From positions 1 through 23,789 of the forward strand of contig JAZNVL010000052.1 of NCBI GenBank assembly GCA_045592785.1: a stretch of DNA of 23,789 nt, written 5' to 3'. The notes beneath the pieces were generated by a model. It worked only from the letters and a program-made list of their open reading frames with translations, was not told the origin of the DNA and searched no databases. Below are positions 1 to 9,054 of this stretch, in pieces (position 1 is the stretch's first letter; each line of letters starts with the position of its first letter). Origin of the DNA: RGIG8244 sp045592785. GTDB taxonomy: Bacteria; Verrucomicrobiota; Lentisphaeria; Victivallales; UBA1829. The position numbers and the translations under genes were made by a program.

Positions 1-1956
<1,956 letters not shown>

Positions 1957-2190
1957 CCAAGAATAAATTCTTGTGACTTAGTAATGCTCAGCATCCGGAA
2001 ACTTATCACGTTCCCGGTTGTTCAACTTGTTCGTTATCTCTTGTGTTGCATCTGAATTGCTTCAGATACGAATTTGTTTTGCCTGCCATGTAAAAATGGC
2101 TTTTCCCTAACATCTAACATCTTTAATTTTCAATGATCACCGGCTTTCGCCGTTTTATATTACACGCTTAAAAGCGTTAATACCAGAATA

Positions 2191-2267
2191 TGGTGGGCGT
2201 GCTTGGAGTTGAACCAAGGACCTCGTCCTTATCAGGGACGCGCTCTAACCAACTGAGCTACACGCCC
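2191..2267 (-). tRNA. tRNA-Ile (anticodon GAT)
   Basis: On the minus strand the 77-base sequence starts GGGCGTGTAGCTCAG and ends CACGCCCACCA. The acceptor arms pair fully, the D-loop and TTCAACTC T-arm are present, and the anticodon loop reads CTGATAAG, giving GAT. The 3' CCA is encoded. It lies between tRNA-Ala and 23S in the same transcript. Confidence 0.97.
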
Positions 2268-2316
2268 GGTATTGTGCGCCATCCCGGTAAAACCCGGCAT
2301 GACCCGTAACATTCAC

Positions 2317-2393
2317 TGGTGGAGCCTAAGGGATTCGAACCCTTGACATTCTGCTTGCAAAGCAGATACTCTAGCCAGCTGAGTTAAGGCCCC
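2317..2393 (-). tRNA. tRNA-Ala (anticodon TGC)
   Basis: On the minus strand the 77-base sequence starts GGGGCCTTAACTCAGC and ends AGGCTCCACCA. The anticodon loop CTTTGCAAG gives TGC, and TTCGAATC forms the T-loop. The acceptor stem has a G3-U70 wobble pair, the known identity element for alanyl-tRNA synthetase. CCA is encoded. It is transcribed after 16S and before tRNA-Ile. Confidence 0.97.
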
Positions 2394-2431
2394 TTGGAAT
2401 CTCCATTCTGTCTATACTTCTGAATGAGCAT

Positions 2432-2454
2432 TTCCTTGAAACTTTGAATAGTGC
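2432..2454 (-). other. 3' arm of the 16S pre-rRNA processing stem
   Basis: In the transcript this 23-base segment in the 16S/tRNA-Ala spacer is complementary to 4248-4270 in the leader at 21 of 23 positions. Two adjacent mismatches sit in the middle. Base pairing would loop out the 16S, the classical substrate of RNase III. Confidence 0.8.
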
Positions 2455-2586
2455 TATGAACCCTGGGATTCCTCTCGGAATCTTACACCCTCATAGAGGG
2501 GTTTACTCTTCGATCGACTGTTCAGCGGTTATGGGTTCATCATGACTTCATGTCTGATGTTTGCTGAACTTCGATCTACTCCTTAG

Positions 2587-4104
<1,518 letters not shown>

Positions 4105-4247
4105 AAAATGTTAACCGGCATAAGCCGATTGTTATCTTTTGCCTGAAAAAGCCTGACTTGCTTTTTCATAATGTGTTTTTAACGAAGTTACGCTTCTTCG
4201 ACTACTTCAGTCTTAAAAACTGAAACTCGTTTATTAACGGGCTCATC

Positions 4248-4270
4248 GCACTATTCAATTTTTCAAGGAA
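4248..4270 (-). other. 5' arm of the 16S pre-rRNA processing stem, overlapping a boxA-like motif
   Basis: The transcript reads TTCCTTGAAA, two mismatched bases, then TTGAATAGTGC. The complement of this occurs at 2432-2454 on the other side of 16S. Weaker pairing, including one G-U pair, continues for about nine bases on the 3' side of this arm. The beginning resembles the boxA element of rRNA leaders. Confidence 0.78.
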
Positions 4271-4469
4271 CACCAGAGACGGCAAAAAACACACGGTCGC
4301 GTTCGCTTCCTCATGGGGACACAAAACGTACCGAATGGTCTTTTGGGGATTTCTTTCAGTCTCTGAATTATGTGATCCGGTTTCCCGGATTCCATCTGAA
4401 ACGCATCTGCGTCAAGCCGCAGATTTTGTTTTTTGTAAGAGCAACATGCTTTGTTTTGCATGGGTGATT

Positions 4470-4497
4470 AATATATCACACATTTTCAGTTTGTCAA
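4470..4497 (-). promoter_or_regulatory. rRNA promoter, proximal of three
   Basis: On the minus strand: -35 TTGACA (4497-4492), 16-base spacer, extended -10 TGATATATT with hexamer TATATT at 4475-4470. An A/T-rich tract lies directly upstream (4499-4530). It is nearest to 16S. Confidence 0.85.
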
Positions 4498-4590
4498 GTC
4501 CAATTTTGAATTTTTTTCAAAATTTTTTCTGACTCACTTATTCATGCCTCCTGGACTTTTGAAGAGCATCATGTTTTCGCACGATCGTTT

Positions 4591-4619
4591 AATATATCAT
4601 GCTTTTTTGCATTTGTCAA
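4591..4619 (-). promoter_or_regulatory. rRNA promoter, middle of three
   Basis: On the minus strand: perfect -35 TTGACA (4619-4614), 17-base spacer, extended -10 TGATATATT with hexamer TATATT at 4596-4591. An A/T-rich upstream stretch (4622-4655) is UP-element-like. Confidence 0.88.
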
Positions 4620-4820
4620 ATGCTCTTTTAAGAATTTTTCGAACTTTTTCGAAAAACTGTTAGAAGAACATCGTGCTTCATGCAAAAGCCGGAAAACATC
4701 TGCAACCCGCCTCTCAACGGATCGCATGCCTTTCAGATTTCATCACAAGATCACATTCTCTTTCAAGCAGCACCCGGCTTCCACCGGAACCGTCAGTCGT
4801 TTTCCTTCTGACAGTGCATT

Positions 4821-4848
4821 AATATATCATCGTTTTTTTATTTGTCAA
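4821..4848 (-). promoter_or_regulatory. rRNA promoter, distal of three
   Basis: On the minus strand: perfect -35 TTGACA (4848-4843), 16-base spacer, extended -10 TGATATATT with hexamer TATATT at 4826-4821. Strong A-tracts upstream (4851-4880) are UP-element-like. The core TGATATATTAA is identical in all three promoters. Confidence 0.87.
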
Positions 4849-4935
4849 ACGAAAATTCAAAAAAAATCGAAAAAAAGTTGAAATTGAACTCATTTTTTAT
4901 AGGACGTATAAGTCATATAAGGCGTATTTTATGCG

Positions 4936-4968
4936 AAAAAACCCCGGTCACGCTGCCGTAACCGGGGT
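4936..4968 (-). terminator. Rho-independent terminator of the GntR/aldolase operon
   Basis: Read leftwards, an 11-bp stem with one wobble pair (arms 4968-4958 and 4951-4941, core ACCCCGGT/ACCGGGGT) with a six-base loop is followed by a run of T. It lies 10 bases after the last gene of the operon and separates it from the rRNA promoters, which read in the same direction. Confidence 0.85.
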
Positions 4969-4978
4969 GATTTTGAAC

Positions 4979-5500
4979 TCAATCTTCTTCGGGGAAGTTC
5001 CATTTGACCAGTGTACGGTCGCCATTGTGACGTTTGAGCACGGTTTTGAGGATCTCCCTGGCGTCCTCGATATGCTCGCAGATATTGGCCTGACAACGTG
5101 GCATATCCAGCGAAATGAGGTCGTAAACATAATAAGTATTGACCTTTGTCATAAGGGGGAGTACCCAACCGGGACAATGGAGGCAATATTCTTTGCATGG
5201 GCCGGCATCATTATCAATGACTTTGGAAAGACTGGGGCATCCGCTCATAAAGCTTTTGACGATGAGTCCGTGTTTTCCTTTCACGATGAACTTATCGCTG
5301 TCGCAGTTTTCTTCCTCCTTGATGGCAGCCCAGTAATCGATCATGCCCTGGAGTCCTTTTTTGAACAATTCGAGGCAATGAGTTTCCTGGTGACGGCTGA
5401 TTTCGAGGAAGTATTCTTCCAGGGCATCCTGACCGCCTTTTTTGAGGAGGAATTTGAATATTTCGTTATAAAATTTCACAAAGTGGTCACTGGGGATCAT
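4979..5500 (-). CDS. Small cysteine-containing protein, possibly ATC-hydrolase-like (paralogue of its upstream neighbour)
   Basis: This is a 173-residue soluble protein with no signal peptide or membrane segment. The first 65 residues look helical. The C-terminal half has cysteines in a GCPSL motif (about residue 87) and then PCKEYCLHCP. The later segment PRCQANICE sits near residue 135-143. It aligns over most of its length with the product of the preceding gene: FLLKKGGQDALEE matches FLKEKYGMDAVDE, YWAAIKEEENCD matches FWRYYLEREKCD, and GCPSL matches ECPAL. The layout recalls the L-2-amino-thiazoline-4-carboxylic acid hydrolase family (PF14196), but that is only a resemblance. A GAGGTG ribosome binding site overlaps the stop of the upstream gene, so the two are probably translationally coupled. 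It is the last gene before the terminator. Function unknown. Confidence 0.8.
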   Translation of the reverse strand: MIPSDHFVKFYNEIFKFLLKKGGQDALEEYFLEISRHQETHCLELFKKGLQGMIDYWAAIKEEENCDSDKFIVKGKHGLIVKSFMSGCPSLSKVIDNDAGPCKEYCLHCPGWVLPLMTKVNTYYVYDLISLDMPRCQANICEHIEDAREILKTVLKRHNGDRTLVKWNFPEED

Positions 5501-5509
5501 GACGACACC

Positions 5510-5962
5510 TCATTTCTTGCGGATCAGCGTCTGACGGCATCCTTTTTCGAGATGTTCGATTTTGATCTCGAAGGGGGAACCATCGCACCATGCGTGATTC
5601 ATCTGATCGGTGGCATGGCAAATGAGGGGACGGTCGTCGATATTTTCCTTGGCGAGCTGACGGAGTGCGGGACATTCGCGGAGTTCGAGTACGGCGGAAC
5701 CATCGGGATTTTCCGTGAGTGTGAAATCGCATTTTTCGCGTTCGAGGTAATAGCGCCAGAAGCAAATCAATTCGGATGAATCGCCATTCTGGAGTCTTTC
5801 GTAAATGGATTTATAGACTTTCTGTGCGGTGGTATTGAGTACTTCATCGACGGCATCCATTCCGTACTTTTCTTTCAGGAAACGGAGTCCGATGTATGTA
5901 CTTCCGTGGAAATCAAGGTGTACGTTTCCGGTGGAACAATAGCGCATTTCTTCGGGTTTCAT
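5510..5962 (-). CDS. Small cysteine-containing protein, possibly ATC-hydrolase-like (first of a pair)
   Basis: A 150-residue soluble protein without signal peptide. It has a helical N-terminal half (YIGLRFLKEKYGMDAVDEVL), then FWRYYLEREKCDF, ECPALRQL, a CHATDQMNHAWC stretch and a C-terminal EKGCRQTLI. The spacing of Cys-Pro, the central Cys/His and the last Gly-Cys resembles ATC-hydrolase-like proteins, but catalytic function cannot be claimed. It is homologous to the next gene downstream, suggesting an old duplication or a heteromeric pair. The start is supported by AAGGAG ten bases upstream. It lies 19 bases after the aldolase gene and probably acts with it. Confidence 0.82.
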   Translation of the reverse strand: MKPEEMRYCSTGNVHLDFHGSTYIGLRFLKEKYGMDAVDEVLNTTAQKVYKSIYERLQNGDSSELICFWRYYLEREKCDFTLTENPDGSAVLELRECPALRQLAKENIDDRPLICHATDQMNHAWCDGSPFEIKIEHLEKGCRQTLIRKK

Positions 5963-5981
5963 GGGTGATATTCTCCTTCTG

Positions 5982-6914
5982 TTATGCTTCAGGGATCAGC
6001 CATTTCTTTTCATCGCGGATGACTTCATCGATTGCGCGTGAACATTCATCGTTGACGGTGTAATTGATAATGGTGGCGGAGGTATTGAATACGCCGAGTC
6101 TGCGCATGAGTTCTTTCTGACCTGCGAGCCAGCAAACGATTTTTTCGCCGCCGAAGACTTTATACATGACGCTGTTGAGATGGAGCTGGAGTTCCTGTGC
6201 CTGATCGTATTCGCCAGCTGCGACGAGACGAAGGATCTCATTTGCGTATGCGCCGTTGAAACATGCGCCGCCGAACAGGAGTCCATCGTATCCTGCGCGG
6301 ATGTATTTGATGCAATCGAACTCATTTCCGCAGAGGGCGGCGAGTGTACCATTGCGGCGTTTTTTTGCTGCGAGGATGGCTTCGGTGTATTCATCCTGTG
6401 ATGCGCTGTCCTTGACCATGACGACTTTGGGATGATCAAGGATCTTCCCGAGGGTATCCGGTTCCACGAGTACACTGGAATATTTTCCGCGGTTGTAGAT
6501 CCCGACGGGGAGTTTGCTTGCATCGATGACTTTTGTGTAGAGATCGACGATATATTCGGGAGTGACGCGGCACTGGAAGAAAGGCGGAGCGAGGACCACG
6601 AGATCGATCCCGGTATCCTGATAGCGTTCCAGGTTTTCGATCATGCGTTCTGCGGAGTTATCGGTGATCTGCAATGCGATGGGAATTCTCCCGGCGACAC
6701 TGCGGACTGTTGCTTCCACGAGGCGCATCCGTTCCTGATCGGGCAGGAAGGGACCTTCGCCGGAAGTACCGGCAATGAACAGACCTTTCACGCCCAGTTT
6801 GATTTGATGTTCCACGACTTTTGCGACTGCATCGGTATCAACAGTCTTGTCGTTGTTAAGGGGGGTTGACATGGCGGACCAAACGCCCTTGCAATCACGG
6901 ATGGAAAAACTCAT
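5982..6914 (-). CDS. Dihydrodipicolinate synthase / N-acetylneuraminate lyase family aldolase
   Basis: A 310-residue class I aldolase-fold protein (PF00701), full length for the family. Visible elements are the N-terminal GVWSAMSTPL, the pyruvate-binding loop GTSGEGP (residues 49-55), the catalytic tyrosine in GIYNRG (Tyr140) and the Schiff-base lysine in VMVKDSAS (Lys168). The family condenses or cleaves 2-oxo acids through a lysine-bound pyruvate intermediate in the cytoplasm. After the tyrosine, the usual DapA sequence NVPGRT is replaced by NRGKYS, so the arginine that binds the substrate carboxylate in true DapA is not in its place. A catabolic or unassigned lyase is more likely than lysine biosynthesis. 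The start codon overlaps the stop of the GntR regulator (ATGA), so the regulator is in the same transcript. Confidence 0.93.
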   Translation of the reverse strand: MSFSIRDCKGVWSAMSTPLNNDKTVDTDAVAKVVEHQIKLGVKGLFIAGTSGEGPFLPDQERMRLVEATVRSVAGRIPIALQITDNSAERMIENLERYQDTGIDLVVLAPPFFQCRVTPEYIVDLYTKVIDASKLPVGIYNRGKYSSVLVEPDTLGKILDHPKVVMVKDSASQDEYTEAILAAKKRRNGTLAALCGNEFDCIKYIRAGYDGLLFGGACFNGAYANEILRLVAAGEYDQAQELQLHLNSVMYKVFGGEKIVCWLAGQKELMRRLGVFNTSATIINYTVNDECSRAIDEVIRDEKKWLIPEA

Positions 6915-7540
6915 TTTTCATTCTCCAATTTAATGGGTTCCTGTTTATTCAAACATGTATTGACATGTGTTTCGAGTATAGCGATCGCGCCTTCCAGATC
7001 CCGTTTCTTCACGTGCTGGAAAAGCTGACGGTGTTCATTCTGTGTGATCAAGCAACTTTCCATGTCATAATGCCGACGCATCCGGAATACAGTGGAAGTC
7101 ATGAAAGAGAACATCTGGATCAGCAGATTATTGCAGGATGCCTGGATCAATGCCATGTGAAAGTTCATATCATCTTCCGTGAATTTCGTAAAATCTTTCA
7201 ATTCCAGATGACGGTCCATTTCCTCCAGGATCAAACCGGCACGCACAATATCATTGGTGGTGATGGAGTCCATAGCAGCCCGCAGAGCTTCCCGTTCCAG
7301 CGTGAACCGGACCGCACAAATGGATTCCATGTCGCATGAAGTACGATAATCCACACACCGGTATCCGCGTTGGGGCATCCGTTCCAGGATCCCGCCGCCT
7401 TCCAAGCCCAGAAGGATCTCCCGGACACAGCTGCGTTTGACCTTGAATTTTTCGGCGATCACGCGTTCGCTCATGATGTTGTCAGGATTCAGTAATTGCG
7501 AGTAAACGTAATCCTTTACCTTTTCTTTAGACTTGTCCAT
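6911..7540 (-). CDS. GntR-family transcriptional regulator, FCD (FadR-like) subfamily
   Basis: A DNA-binding regulator with an N-terminal winged helix (SERVIAEKFKVKRSCVREIL, then LERMPQRGYR in the wing) and an all-helical FCD ligand domain over the last two thirds. In the FCD domain DMNFHMAL, the EHRQLF histidine and the final ETHV histidine are in the positions of the family's metal-binding residues. Three in-frame ATG codons lie at 7552, 7546 and 7540. I chose 7540 because GAGG lies six bases upstream of it, while 7552 has no good ribosome binding site. It overlaps the aldolase gene by four bases and is likely a self-regulating local repressor whose ligand relates to the aldolase substrate. 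Confidence 0.93.
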   Translation of the reverse strand: MDKSKEKVKDYVYSQLLNPDNIMSERVIAEKFKVKRSCVREILLGLEGGGILERMPQRGYRCVDYRTSCDMESICAVRFTLEREALRAAMDSITTNDIVRAGLILEEMDRHLELKDFTKFTEDDMNFHMALIQASCNNLLIQMFSFMTSTVFRMRRHYDMESCLITQNEHRQLFQHVKKRDLEGAIAILETHVNTCLNKQEPIKLENEK

Positions 7541-7560
7541 CTGCATCCTCATTTCTTAAC

Positions 7561-7611
7561 TGGTCAACCATTATAACCAATATAATCTACACTGTTTTCC
7601 AACGTTGTCAA
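7561..7611 (-). promoter_or_regulatory. Promoter and possible self-operator of the GntR operon
   Basis: On the minus strand: -35 TTGACA (7611-7606), 18-base spacer, -10 GATTAT (7587-7582). Around the expected start, 7561-7580 reads TGGTCAACCATTATAACCAA on the plus strand, with outer TGGT and ACCA half sites. FCD-type GntR regulators commonly bind TGGT/ACCA half sites. The spacing here is not the standard three bases, so operator assignment is tentative. Confidence 0.5.
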
Positions 7612-7670
7612 ATTATTTTTTGAAAATATTCCCGTTTTTCCCTTGCATTTTCAAAAATCAGTGGCAATGT

Positions 7671-7684
7671 TATGGTATAACCAA
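7671..7684. promoter_or_regulatory. GntR/FadR-type palindrome overlapping the phoH-like gene promoter
   Basis: TGGT-ATA-ACCA at 7673-7683 fits the TNGTNNNACNA consensus of FadR-subfamily operators exactly. It overlaps an extended -10 (TGGTATAAC) upstream of the phoH-like gene and shares TATAACCAA with the site in front of the GntR gene. It may be a second operator of that regulator. No good -35 box accompanies the -10. Confidence 0.4.
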
Positions 7685-7701
7685 CAGATTGGAGGTGTGT
7701 T

Positions 7702-9027
7702 ATGAAAAAGATCTTTGTTCTGGACACCAACGTACTGCTTTACAACGCACAGGCATTGGAAAGTTTCGCTGACAATATTGTGGTGATCCCGATGACCGTT
7801 GTAGAGGAAATCGACAAGTTCAAACGGAATCAGGATGAACTGGGAAGGAATGCCCGTCACGCGATCCGCCTGTTGGATTCTCTGCGGAAAAAAGGACGTC
7901 TTTCGGAAGGAGTCCGTATCGACAACAATGCGGATCCTGCGAAATGCGGGGAACTGCGCATCATGGTGAGCGAAGGGAAACTCTCCGACAGTTCCGATAT
8001 GGGAGTGGCGGACAACCGTATTCTCAATGTGGCGAAGATGCTGAAAACGGGGCAGGATCTTCCCGTCTGGTTCATCACGAAGGATATCAATCTGCGTTTG
8101 AAGGCGGATGCACTCGGGATCGATGTGGCGGATTATGACACGGAAAAGATCGTGTATGATGATCTGTATTCCGGGGTGATGGAAGCGGAAGCATTCGGTT
8201 CCTTCCTGGATAAACTTCACCGGGAACACACTGCGCCAATGCCGGAAGATGTGCAGGCATATCCCAATCAGTTCATTCTTTTCCGCGATTGTGCCAATCC
8301 GAATCACAGTCTGCTCGCCTGGAATCATAACGGGCAGGCGGAGACACTGCCCGATGGAAAGACGGATCGTGTGTGGAATATTTCCCCGCGGAACAAGGAA
8401 CAGCGTATGGCATTGCAGCTTCTGCTTGATCCGGAGATCCCGGTGGTATCTCTGGTAGGTCAGGCGGGATCCGGGAAAACATTGCTTGCCCTTGCTGCCG
8501 CATTGCAGATGGTGATCGGGAGCGGATTGTATGACCGTCTGCTCGTCTCCCGTCCCATTGTTCCCATGGGGAAAGACCTGGGTTATCTGCCCGGGGACAA
8601 GGATGAAAAGCTTTCACTCTGGATGCAGCCGATCTATGACAACCTGGATTTTCTGCTTCAGAATGAGAAAAATACTCATCAGCAGGTGATGCGTCAGATC
8701 GAGAATCTGAAAAACACAGGAAAACTGGAACTGGAAGCATTGACTTATATCCGCGGCAGAAGTATTCCGCGGCAGTTTGTCATCGTGGATGAAGCGCAGA
8801 ACCTGACTCCCCATGAAGTCAAGACCATTGTCAGCCGTTGCGGAGAAGGGACGAAGATCGTACTGACCGGCGACCCGACCCAGATCGACAGTCCTTATCT
8901 GGATGTTTCCAGCAACGGGTTGACTTATCTGGTGGAACGGTTCAAGACACTGCCCCTGCATGGTCATATCACGCTGCAGAAAAGCGAACGCAGCGAGCTG
9001 GCATCTGCCGCTGCTGCGTATCTCTGA
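7702..9027 (+). CDS. PIN domain-PhoH ATPase fusion protein (YlaK-like)
   Basis: A 441-residue cytoplasmic protein with two domains. Residues 1-150 form a PIN nuclease-like domain with acidic residues Asp8 (FVLDTNVLL), Glu35/36, Asp104 and Asp128, as expected for a metal-dependent RNase. Residues 220-441 form a PhoH-type ATPase with Walker A GQAGSGKT (253-260), Walker B VIVDEAQ (360-366) and the TGDPTQID sensor motif (389-396). Such fusions are widespread and are thought to be RNA helicase-nucleases, though their physiological role is poorly known. The length is typical and all key residues are present. GGAGGTG lies four bases before the ATG. It is a single gene, divergent from the GntR operon and convergent with the pseudopilin gene. 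Confidence 0.95.
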   Translation: MKKIFVLDTNVLLYNAQALESFADNIVVIPMTVVEEIDKFKRNQDELGRNARHAIRLLDSLRKKGRLSEGVRIDNNADPAKCGELRIMVSEGKLSDSSDMGVADNRILNVAKMLKTGQDLPVWFITKDINLRLKADALGIDVADYDTEKIVYDDLYSGVMEAEAFGSFLDKLHREHTAPMPEDVQAYPNQFILFRDCANPNHSLLAWNHNGQAETLPDGKTDRVWNISPRNKEQRMALQLLLDPEIPVVSLVGQAGSGKTLLALAAALQMVIGSGLYDRLLVSRPIVPMGKDLGYLPGDKDEKLSLWMQPIYDNLDFLLQNEKNTHQQVMRQIENLKNTGKLELEALTYIRGRSIPRQFVIVDEAQNLTPHEVKTIVSRCGEGTKIVLTGDPTQIDSPYLDVSSNGLTYLVERFKTLPLHGHITLQKSERSELASAAAAYL

Positions 9028-9054
9028 CCGTTTGCGGAAAAAAGGGAGGCGGCA

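Larger units (their letters stand above)
4105..4813 (-). promoter_or_regulatory. rRNA operon leader and promoter region without genes
   Basis: About 700 bases upstream of 16S contain no convincing coding sequence. They hold two of the three tandem rRNA promoters, AT-rich blocks upstream of each, and the 5' arm of the 16S processing stem. The segment at 4272-4258 reads GTTCCTTGAAAAA on the transcript, which resembles a boxA antitermination site but also lies inside the processing stem. The function of the remaining leader is not visible. Confidence 0.6.

Noticed and set aside
4931..5779. Long plus-strand open frame of 282 codons opposite the two cysteine-containing genes
   Set aside because: It is antisense to two genes with good ribosome binding sites, overlapping operon spacing and mutual homology. 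Its protein is Phe/Glu-rich with no recognisable motif, and its start lies in the terminator hairpin region.
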